DNA of 64,000 bases, from positions 10,654,375-10,718,374 of the forward strand of contig CM020619.1 of NCBI GenBank assembly GCA_009829735.1, read 5' to 3'. Numbering within the stretch: position 1 is the stretch's first letter; every line of letters starts with the position of its first letter. The notes beneath the pieces are model-generated. The model did no database searches. It saw nothing but the letters and a program-made list of their open reading frames with translations, and was not told the DNA's origin. The translations under genes were made by a program, and so were the position numbers. The DNA is from Pyropia yezoensis (lineage: Eukaryota > Rhodophyta > Bangiophyceae > Bangiales > Bangiaceae). Shown in pieces: positions 1 to 8,131 of this stretch.

Positions 1-1308
1 GTCCTCCGCCTCTTCCTGATGGGCTTGCGTAAACTCCTCGACTTGAGAAGCCAACGCTGCCTCATCAACCATGGCTCTCAACAACCAGTTGACGAGCTCC
101 AAATAGGACGTCACCTCCCCAGCGCCTCCACTTGAGGAGCTGGGCATGACGGACATAAGTTCTGTCCGCAGGTCTCCCTTCGTAAACTCCTGTAGCATGT
201 AAAAAGCCATGCCTTCACTTATGGCATTGTCGTCACAGGCTTTTGTGAAACGACGTAGGAACTCAAAGACACGGAGGGGGGGAGTTCCATCCCACTCCGC
301 TCTGTGCCCAAAAGAATGAAGTGCATTCTTCTTGGCACGGCCCATAGCTCGGGCCTGGTCAGGACCATACGCCACCGACTTGTTGTGGAGGGCGTAGGTC
401 TCACAGTCAAAGATCCGCTGGTAGACCGGGTTGGCTAGCTGAATCTTGGGCGGCACCTCACGTTGAGGGAACAGCCGCTGTGGCACTGGGGTAAGTCCAC
501 CCTCAGTGCCTGTAGTCTGGTACGGCGAGCTTGGTGTAGCCGCCGGCGTTTCCGAGGGGAACTCCCCCGTGAAGGGCGTACGCCCCACCGCGTATGGTGT
601 GGCTCCCTCGTTGGGAGTCACAGGTGTCGCCCCCAGTTCGGGGCGACCCGAGGTAGGCGTCAGGAGAGATTCCCCCTGCGCCTGTGGGCTCGAAAGCACC
701 AATCCGGTCTGGACATTAAGGCCATCTGGCAAACTCGCCACAATTTGATTCAGAATAGTATTCGTCATCGTGACCACCAGGTCCGGCAAAGTCTGCCGCA
801 ACACATTGGTCGCCTCCCGACGGACAGTTTCCTCGAGGAGGGGATTGACGACTCCAGTTGAGTCTCGGTCCGCCTCCGGGAGTCCACCTGAGGGGTAACC
901 ACGTTCCTCAGGGGTTTCAACCGGGGGCCTGGGCGCGAGCCCATCACCGACCAACGGAGGTCCGCCGTCCTCCGAAAGCCTAGTTGGCGACGGCTCCAAG
1001 CCAAAGTTGGCTCCAACCCGAGTGGAACCCGCGGGGACAGTCCTCACCCCTTGGGACGTTCCCGTTGAGTATACCACACGGTGGCCAGACTTCGGCCCAC
1101 CCACATCAGAAGTGTCACCCGAGTGAACTCCCGACTGAGTCGGGGTGGCCTGTTGCCCGCCTGCACGTCCAGTCCTGCTGGCTTGAGGGACCTCCAGTCC
1201 CTTTGCGTCCCCAGGTAAACCCACCTGTGTCTCACCAGTATTCAAAGGCACTGAAGTACGTGCGTCACCCGTGTACTCCCCGGACGACGGGGGGTCCGAG
1301 CTAGCCAT
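1..1308 (-). CDS. Gag-like protein of an LTR retrotransposon (5' part, runs off left edge)
   Basis: An open frame on the minus strand starts at an ATG (1306-1308) and stays open for about 436 codons to the window edge. The first 250 residues are Ser/Thr/Pro/Gly-rich and look disordered. The last 150 are a compact helical region with a stretch reading FGHRAEWDGTPPLRVFEFL followed by a helix-rich segment, which resembles the capsid-like core of retrotransposon Gag proteins. It lies just inside a 469-bp LTR with a primer-binding-like site, which is the main reason for the call. The next in-frame upstream stop is at 1399-1401 with no other ATG between. No protease or zinc knuckle is visible because the element continues off the window, so Gypsy versus Copia cannot be decided. 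The many ORFs on the opposite strand here are antisense shadows. Confidence 0.72.
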   Translation of the reverse strand, partial: MASSDPPSSGEYTGDARTSVPLNTGETQVGLPGDAKGLEVPQASRTGRAGGQQATPTQSGVHSGDTSDVGGPKSGHRVVYSTGTSQGVRTVPAGSTRVGANFGLEPSPTRLSEDGGPPLVGDGLAPRPPVETPEERGYPSGGLPEADRDSTGVVNPLLEETVRREATNVLRQTLPDLVVTMTNTILNQIVASLPDGLNVQTGLVLSSPQAQGESLLTPTSGRPELGATPVTPNEGATPYAVGRTPFTGEFPSETPAATPSSPYQTTGTEGGLTPVPQRLFPQREVPPKIQLANPVYQRIFDCETYALHNKSVAYGPDQARAMGRAKKNALHSFGHRAEWDGTPPLRVFEFLRRFTKACDDNAISEGMAFYMLQEFTKGDLRTELMSVMPSSSSGGAGEVTSYLELVNWLLRAMVDEAALASQVEEFTQAHQEEAED

Positions 1309-1408
1309 GTTGGCTGACGATCCGTATGACACGGTCCAAGACCACCGTTCCTCTGAGACAGAGGGCCCCCTACACCCGGGTGCACCCGGAGGTAAAGTTT
1401 ACCTCTGT

Positions 1409-1425
1409 CCCCTGCTGCTCCACCA
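1409..1425 (-). other. Candidate tRNA primer-binding site
   Basis: On the minus strand, two bases after the LTR end (GCCACA at 1428-1433 read in reverse), the sequence TGGTGGAGCAGCAGGGG begins with TGG, the complement of the CCA end of a tRNA. Position and TGG start fit a minus-strand primer-binding site; the tRNA species is not identified. Confidence 0.45.
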
Positions 1426-1427
1426 AA

Positions 1428-1896
1428 TGTGGCAAAAACCACAAGCACACACGGCACCCAAGTTGGGGCGGTGTGCTAGGGCTGCCTCCCGTGTCGGGGG
1501 AACCGGAAGAAGTGCAAGTCGCACACACTCTGTCCCTGTTGTGGGGCAAACCCCCCACGGACAAACAAGAGGATGGTGTGTGGTCCAACAGTTTCTTGGT
1601 CGGGACGGGGACGCAGGGCCAAGCCCCGCTGTCCCTCCCCTTATCCCCCCAGGGTCCACTCAGAATCTCGCCACTCAGAATCTCCCACCCCAGCACCTGC
1701 CCACCGGGCCACACGAAAATTCAAGACGATAAATGCAGAAAACCCTCAAATCCAAGTTGGATTTACTACTAAGCTAACTATCCCAAACTTAGGGAATATG
1801 GACCCAAATGCAGGGGGAGGAACGGATCAGGCTAGTGGCCTGCCGCCCCTTGCATGGCACGTGTTGCCCCCCTACCTGGGGGTCAATACTGCCACA
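1428..1896 (-). repeat. 5' LTR of the left-edge retrotransposon (469 bp)
   Basis: Read on the minus strand the segment starts TGTGGC (1896-1891) and ends GCCACA (1433-1428), a perfect 6-bp terminal inverted repeat of TG...CA type. It is followed directly by the primer-binding site and then the Gag frame, in the expected order. It holds a 15-bp tandem duplication (1656-1685). The 3' LTR and target duplication lie outside the window, so the boundaries rest on the inverted ends and context only. Confidence 0.6.
1656..1685. repeat. Tandem 15-bp duplication inside the LTR
   Basis: CCACTCAGAATCTCG occurs twice head to tail, with the last base changed in the second copy. It lies in the middle of the LTR and may be a duplicated regulatory site. 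Confidence 0.7.
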
Positions 1897-1918
1897 CCCC
1901 CCCAACCCCCCGGTCGCC

Positions 1919-3851
1919 ATGGACGCCCTGCCCTCTAGGATCGTGGACTTCCTCAACGTGGCGGCGAGCGTCGACTCCGACCTGCAAGAGCCTTCCCACG
2001 CACTGGCTGTGTGCGGTGCTGCTGTCCGGCTGTGTGCGCTTGGGGATGGTGCTTCGCTGCTGGACTGGGTGGAAGCGGTCGTTGCCCTGCTTGACGCTCT
2101 CGAACCTGGCGACCAGCACAGTGGGGAGCTGCTCGGTGCTCTGCGTACCTTTTTTTCTGCCTATCTGGGGGGGGTTGAGGGTCGGTGTGGTGCGCGCGAG
2201 CTGGAGGACCTAGCCGAGCTGGCTGACTTAGCTGATATCTGTGGTCAGACAAACCGGTGTGCACCGCGCGCGCGGGATCTTGTGGGTCGTTTCTTTAGAA
2301 AGAGCATTGAGCAGGGCGCTTTTTTCCGAGATGTGCCTATGACTCCGACGCACTTTGACGAGCTTGTGGCTCGTGCGACTCCTTACCGGCCTGCTTCTTC
2401 TCGGGGGCCGGCGGCCATTCCGCCTCAATGGAGACGCTTTGCCGTTTTGTTTTGGCTGGCGCAGGGCGGCCGGCAGCGTGTCGTTGCTCGGGCTGTGGAT
2501 GTGGCCGAGTCTACCTTGGCCAAGTTTTGCGCCCCCGTAGTGCACGCAATGCTGCGTGGCCTGCCCCCCCCCACCTGGCCGGACAAGGTGGAGCGCAAGA
2601 GGATCGGTCTCGAGTTTTCTCGTTTGACCGGTGGCAACCTGACCGGGTGGCGTGGCATGTACGTGTACTTTTCCTCTCTGTTTCTTGTTTCTGATTGCGC
2701 TGCCAGGGGCGAGTCCCTTTGTGGTTTGGCTGCCTATCTGGCATGTACTGACGTGGCTTTGCGTTTGGCTCCGCTTTTCTCTCATTCTTGTTGGTGCAGC
2801 TGCGGAGCTGTGGATGGTTGTCACACACCTCTGCTCACCCCTTTTGGTGAGCATAAAGAGGACTTTACCGACCGCTATCAGCGGTGCTCTCCCCTTTTGA
2901 TTGCCATCACAGACACGCGGCTGGTGCGCTTCTTCGTAGGGGGTTTCCCTGGGTCGCTTGGGGACCCAGTGGCCTTCAAAGGGCGGTCATGGTATCGATC
3001 CATGCTTAACCCCGGCAGCTCCCCGCCCCCATTGGAAGACGGGGAGTTTATTCTCGGGGATGCCAGCTATGCGCTGGCTCCATTTCTGGTGAGTTGCTCG
3101 TCAGGGATGGGCGGGGACGCGTCTCAGTGTCGGGGGGGGGGTGGGGGACCTGCTACTTTGGGGGTCGGCGGGCGTGGTGGGGTGGAGAGGTGGGGGGGAC
3201 GAGGTCGGCGGGGAGGTGCGGGGGGGGGGGAGGGCGGGGAGTGGAGGGAAGGAAGAGTAAGGGGGGAAGGTCCTTCAAAAGGGCGTTTGTTGCGCGCGCC
3301 GTGTGCGCGTGTCGTAGGCCGACCTCTGTGTTTCGGCGACCAATGGATCCTGACCGCTACTTCTCTATAGGTTCACTGGGTGGCTGCTGTATCCCCCCCC
3401 GCGCGCCATGCCTGTCATGCGTTATATGCCTGTCTGCTGTGCCCTCCCCCCCCCCCCCTTCCCCTCCCTTTGATAGATCACCCCGATCCGGGAGGCGGAC
3501 ATGCACGGCCCCAACGTGGTGTCAATGAGATGGTTCAACCACCTGCACGCCAAAATGCGGGTCGTTGTAGAAAACGCGTTTGGGAGGCTGAAAGGACGCT
3601 GGCATGTGCTGCGCATGACGAACGCACACCCAGCCCTCGCTGCCAGGGTGCAGGAGCTCTGCGTTCTTCTCCACAACTTTTTGGAGGAGCGCAACGGTGC
3701 ATATGACGAGGAGGCAGGGGCGGACTCTGAGGAGGAGGAGCTCGCTTACGCTGCGCCTGACTGTGGCGATGCGGTATCTTCGGTCGGCACCCAGCGCCGT
3801 ATCGAGCTGGTCAAGGCTCTGAGGCTGCCGTGGGTGGACCATGCCGAGTAG
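1919..3851 (+). CDS. PIF/Harbinger-type DDE transposase (three exons)
   Basis: Exons 1919-2658, 2800-3088 and 3477-3851 give 1404 nt, exactly 467 codons plus stop. Intron 1 (2659-2799) has donor GTACGT and acceptor GTGCAG; intron 2 (3089-3476) has donor GTGAGT and acceptor TGATAG after a C/T tract. Spliced, the DDE_Tnp_4-type core reads in order: GAVDGCH (first Asp, residue 252), PGSLGDPVAF (second Asp, 302), ILGDASYAL, and VVENAFGRLKGRW (Glu, 375). The N-terminal 150 residues are a helical leader and the tail is acidic (EEEEL), usual for the family. The start chosen is the ATG at 1919 in context GCCATGG. It acts by cutting and joining element ends in the nucleus. The partner Myb-like gene is convergent downstream. 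The LTR element ends only 22 bp upstream of the start codon, so the natural promoter may be displaced. Confidence 0.85.
2659..2799 (+). other. Frame-preserving intron 1 of the Harbinger transposase
   Basis: The intron is 141 nt, divisible by three, with no in-frame stop, so its retention would add 47 mostly hydrophobic residues just ahead of the first catalytic Asp. Splice sites fit GT-AG consensus and splicing restores the family motif pattern. Confidence 0.7.
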
Positions 3852-4250
3852 CCATCGTTTGCAGCCGGGGGAGGGTAAAGGCCGGCGGGGCTGGAAGGGC
3901 GGGGAGTGGACTGTGGTAGCAGGAACGAGCGGCGCCCATCGCAGGGTAGAGCGGGGGGGGGGCTCATGCAGGGGCGTCGGTGGGTAGTGTGGTGGTGAGG
4001 CCCCCACTACACGTATGGGGCGGTCTTTGTACATGGGTTATGGGGAGGGGGGGGGGGGGGGGAACACGCGTAGTGGATGGAGCCAGGCGGAGACTCGGAA
4101 CCGTGGCAGTCACTGGTGAGGGAGAGGGGTAGTCATGACGGCGATTGGACCACATTGCATTGCGTGAACCGGCGCTCGCGTGCACTTTTATTGTTTGCAA
4201 AGCGAAGTGGAGAACACGTACGTCCAGAAATCTTGATGCGAAACCTGTGC
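3852..4250. other. Convergent gap between the two Harbinger genes
   Basis: Holds the 3' ends of the transposase and Myb-like genes and a run of G at about 4048-4061. I see no gene or clear terminator in it. Confidence 0.4.
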
Positions 4251-5138
4251 CTACCCCCGACGCGCCTTGTCGGCATACGCATTGATCATATTCACCAGCG
4301 CTTGGCGCACATCGCTGTCAGTCGTGCCCCCCGCCTCGCCGACAGCCGCGGGGCGCATCTTCTCATAAACGTATTCGCGGAAGAGCCCCACGGCAGTGTC
4401 CCGCTTCGCCTTCTTGGCCGGCGATGCGGCCGCAGCAATGTCAGCAGCGGTGGCAGTGCGCCCAGCGCCACCATCACGGGGGGCCGTCTCAGGCGCGCTC
4501 TCGGCGCCGCTCTCCCCATCCACATCCCCATCGCTTCCGACGCTGCCCCGATCGCTGCCGGGCCACTCATCCTCCTCCGCGTCATCAGCGCCGTCGCCAC
4601 CGGCGTTGCCGGAACCAACAGGGCGTACAGCACTCCCGGCGCCGGGGCGCGGCGGCACGACAGCGGTGGAGCCCTTCTCGCCAGCGACGGTCGGCACGGC
4701 GGCAGAGAGGTCCACCGGCTCACGCACTGTCAGCTGCGGCAACACGTGGGACGCCTTAAACGCCTCCCGAGCCAGGTCATACAGCTCGGCTCCCCCAAAC
4801 TTGATGAGGAGGTCCTCGCGCTTGGCCGTGCTGATAACCGTCCACTTTAGCCCCTGACACGTGTCCATGTAGCGGGAGCGCATATTCTTGATCTTCTTGT
4901 TGATGCTGTCCGCCGTGCGGGTGAGCGCTAGGCGGCGGTCCTTGGCCGGCGTCGCGTTGACAAACGTCTCCAGCAAGGCGGCGCCAGACCGGCGCTTCTT
5001 GTCGCCTGTGCGGCTGCCCCGGTACGCCGGCCAGTGGGTAGTAGCTGCCGTCAGCACGCCGACGCACTCCCCGGCAGTCAAGTTCTTTGATCGAGGGGTC
5101 GAGGCCGCGCCACCCGTCCAAGTCTTCTTGCCCGCCAT
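4251..5138 (-). CDS. Myb/SANT-like DNA-binding partner protein of the Harbinger element
   Basis: 295 residues from the ATG at 5136-5138. The frame extends further upstream as a Pro-rich stretch without a better start, so this start (MAGKKTWTGG) is preferred. The N-terminal 140 residues carry a tryptophan-spaced helical domain (LTAGECVGVLTAATTHWPAY, then DSINKKIKNMRSRYMDTC), typical of the Myb/trihelix-like ORF2 of PIF/Harbinger elements. The middle is a Gly/Asp/Glu/Ser-rich linker and the C-terminus has a basic patch (AKKAKRD) and a short helix. In the family this protein takes the transposase into the nucleus and to the element ends. It is convergent with the transposase, 399 bp away, the common layout. 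The exact element ends were not found. Confidence 0.7.
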   Translation of the reverse strand: MAGKKTWTGGAASTPRSKNLTAGECVGVLTAATTHWPAYRGSRTGDKKRRSGAALLETFVNATPAKDRRLALTRTADSINKKIKNMRSRYMDTCQGLKWTVISTAKREDLLIKFGGAELYDLAREAFKASHVLPQLTVREPVDLSAAVPTVAGEKGSTAVVPPRPGAGSAVRPVGSGNAGGDGADDAEEDEWPGSDRGSVGSDGDVDGESGAESAPETAPRDGGAGRTATAADIAAAASPAKKAKRDTAVGLFREYVYEKMRPAAVGEAGGTTDSDVRQALVNMINAYADKARRG

Positions 5139-6224
5139 GCCGCCGGGTACAGGCAGACGGTCTTCTTGAGATGGGGAAGGGGGAAGGATGCTTGGAGGGG
5201 GGGGGAGGGGGAGGGAGTGGAGGAGGGAGGGGGAGTCGCGGGCGAGCGGGAGGGGGGTGGGTGGAGAGGGGAGGAGGGGGGCGGGCAGTGCAGCACAAAC
5301 GCGGGAGGAGACAAGAAGGCACGGCCCACAGGTACGCGAAAAAGAGTGCAGGGGGCGCGTGCGTCTCTTTACAAAAGACACTCCCACCCTCTTTCTGCCC
5401 AGATGGCTCGGCCACTACTCCACAAAGCAAAACTGGCGCGCGCGCGCTGAGGAAAACGTAAAGGGCGCGACCCTGCTGTGCAAAAAATGGCGCGCTCACC
5501 CTCGGCCGATGCAAAGGGCGGGCAAGCCGCGGACACGGGCGACTTGGTGACGCGTCTTGGGGCGCGCTGAAAGGTAAAGCACGCCGCGGGTGCGCTTGGT
5601 TGCCAGCAGAGCCGTCGGACTGCGATCAGTTGAACTCCAGACAAGGACCATATATAAATCCATCTAAGTAGCATGTGGAATCTGGGACGCAAGTTGAGTC
5701 CGGTCTTAAGACACCAATAACCGTGAATCGCCCTCAGGCCGTATCAAAGTGGGATCACGGCCACGGGCGGGCACATCAAAGATGGACTTGATGATCAAGT
5801 AGCCCCCAACATGCTCCCCATCGAGCACATTCAATGTCCACCTGATCTGACGGCGCATCTTCTGCGGCCAGCCAGCCCAGAAGCGCACACCTGTTCGGGG
5901 CACTCACTGCTATGAAAGTTCGACGCTCATGTGTGTCTTGACACGTTCTGCAGTCACGCCACTTGTCAAGACATGTTCACAGGCAGGCGAGCGCACTTGA
6001 AGTGTACAAAAGTGCCCGATTTCACTGGGCTCGTGACGCCGAGAATTTTCTCATGCCTGCCTTGTACAGCAAGCAGACATGCTTGTCACAGAAACAGAAA
6101 GCCTGTGAGTTGCTTTTCCTCTTGGAAAAAGAAATGTGTAAAACGGGGCAGGAGCGCCTGAGCTAGAACCGATCGAAAGTGGACCGTGCAAACCGGCCTA
6201 GCTAAATGGAATCCACCTTTGGAA
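5139..6224. other. Intergenic stretch, less GC-rich, with unrecognised short ORFs
   Basis: From about 5640 the GC content falls. It contains a TATATAAA (5651-5658) and two short frames with coding-like composition: minus 5706-5903 (ATG-started tail with KMRRQIRWTLNVLDGEHVGG) and plus 5963-6166 (ending in an amphipathic helix). Neither matches a family I know. The outer end of the left Harbinger element could lie here, but I could not find a TIR. Confidence 0.35.
5706..5903 (-). CDS. Short unrecognised ORF, possible gene fragment
   Basis: A 65-codon frame whose C-terminal 50 residues have a balanced, folded-protein-like composition (DGEHVGGYLIIKSIFDVPA), unlike the low-complexity shadows around it. 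No start context, domain or partner is evident. It may be a fragment of a mobile element. Confidence 0.2.
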   Translation of the reverse strand: MPRTGVRFWAGWPQKMRRQIRWTLNVLDGEHVGGYLIIKSIFDVPARGRDPTLIRPEGDSRLLVS

Positions 6225-7778
6225 AGTGTCTATTCCACTGCGCATGAGCCTCAAATGAGGCAGTTCGGAGCCTCAAATGAGGCTCCACCCGGATCACCAG
6301 AAATCGTCGATTTTGACCTTTCTGAGAAAGAAGAGGCCCCCGGTACCCTCCCCAGACAGCTTCTGCTCGGCCTGCGGCCCCCCCTGTCCGCCTCCCCCCG
6401 CTTCTCTCCCACTGTGGACACTCCCCACCCCCTCCCCTTCCCTTTCTGTGGTGGGGTCTGGCTGCGGCGGCGGCTGCGGCGGCGGGGGCGGCGGCGGGAG
6501 CGGCGGCACCGGCGGATCCTACGTACCACCAGTCGACCGCAGACGGGAAATTGCGACCCGTCCGTGCCGCTGTGCCAGGCCGCTGGGTAGCAACAGGTTT
6601 CGTGGGTCAGTAAGAAACGTTGGGGGGTGGGCGGGGGAAGTCCCTAACGCGGCTAAAGGGCAACCGCCGGCAGGCTTTACAGTTTCCTTCCCTGGGGGGG
6701 GGCGGTGGGTGCGTTTGAGGGGAGTGGGGCCGTGAGGGGGAAAGGCAGGAGTATGCAAGAGAAGAGGCGGGCGGGGGAGGGGGCAGAAGGAGGGGAAGGA
6801 GGGGGGGGGGTCTGCGGCTGGACCGGCGCGAGGAGGGAGTGGACCCGCGCTCGCGTGTCGCGGGTGCCGTGGTACGAGACCGCCCCCTCCTCCCCAATTG
6901 CGTGAGGACACCACCAGCCTCTCCCTCTCCCCCCAGGTGGTGCTCTAACGCCGTTATCGCCGTTCCTCCTTGTGGGGCGCCTGCCAATAGTGCATACGGC
7001 AAAGGCAGTGGCGACTGCGGCGGCGTGACACGTCATGTCGACAGTACGAGCGGCGGCGGCGCCGGTCTGATAGTCCTCAGAGCGGGGGTGGTACCGTCCG
7101 TGGAGAAGGAGTGGGCCGTGACGCGTCACCGCGTCTGCAAGGGTGTGATGGGTCGGCACCAGGCGGTGGCAGTTGTTGGGGGGGGGGGCAACAAAGCTGG
7201 AGCGGGGGTGGCGGGGGGGAGCGGCCATGTTGTGTTGCGCTGCGCGGGCGAGCACGAGCAGAGAAGGAAGCGGGCGGTGCAAGCAATGAAAAATACACAC
7301 AAGGGAGGCGATCGGGGCGGGCGTAGCTGACGGTCGCGCCTCGCCCTTTGTTGCAGGAGAGGAATCGAGAGGGAAGGAAGGGGGAGGTACGGCTTCGAAA
7401 AGAGGGAGAATGGTGCGAAGTGAGGCACTGGGAAGGAGTACAAGCGTGTCGGCTAGGAAAGAGTGCAGACGCGGACAAAGTCAAGGGAGGTGGGTACTGT
7501 CCATGTGGGTGGCCTTCTGGACGCTCTCCACGGCGATCTGGGTGGTCGTTGCAGCGCCGGAACGCGTGTCGACGGCGCGGGAACAAAGGCGCCGACCGAT
7601 GACTTTTCGTTGTCCTCGGGCGCTCTCCGGTTCCCCGAAGAACAAACAGACTGCGCTGAGTCCATTTCTGGCGTCAGAATCCTTCTCCGATTAGCGCAAG
7701 ACCTTGAAAAAGGGTACCGAAAAACCGCCTTAAATGAGGCGAATCGCCTCAAATGTGGCGAGCAGTAGAATAGACACT
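6225..7778. mobile_element. Non-autonomous TIR DNA element, 1554 bp
   Basis: The left end AGTGTCTATTCCACTGC (6225-6241) and the reverse complement of 7762-7778 agree at 16 of 17 bases. Each end is followed inward by two copies of a 14-bp palindrome, GCCTCAAATGAGGC: 6248-6261 and 6270-6283 on the left, 7746-7759 and 7727-7740 (one or two changes each) on the right. The GC-rich interior has no recognisable transposase. No target duplication is evident at these borders, so the superfamily is not assigned. Confidence 0.65.
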
Positions 7779-8131
7779 ACACAGTATGTACAGTTACACA
7801 CGCGTACACAGTATTGAATACATGCACGGTTGGTAACGACTCCTCCCACCGACCCCCCCCCACCCCCTCTCGCCCTCCCCTTGCCACGACGCTGCCAGGG
7901 GTCCGAGGTCGCCCCTACGTGACAGGGCACATAGACATATGCATGCGTCAAGTTGTTGCTGTCGGTCTTGTGTCGACGGGTTGATTTTCGCGGCCAGTCG
8001 GTCATTGACATGGCACGTACAAAGAAGACCAGAAACACACAACATGAACCCGCCCCCCTGCAGCTACGCGTCGCGCCAGGCGCTGCTCCCGTGCGTCGCA
8101 CACCCGCCTTTGCGGACGACCCCTACCAGAC
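7779..8131. other. 3' flank of the oligopeptidase gene
   Basis: Intergenic; contains C-runs and no convincing ORF. Downstream side of the minus-strand oligopeptidase gene, so it should hold its polyadenylation site. Confidence 0.3.

Noticed and set aside
463..1304. Plus-strand ORFs over the left edge
   Set aside because: Antisense to the 436-codon Gag frame, which has better composition and LTR context.
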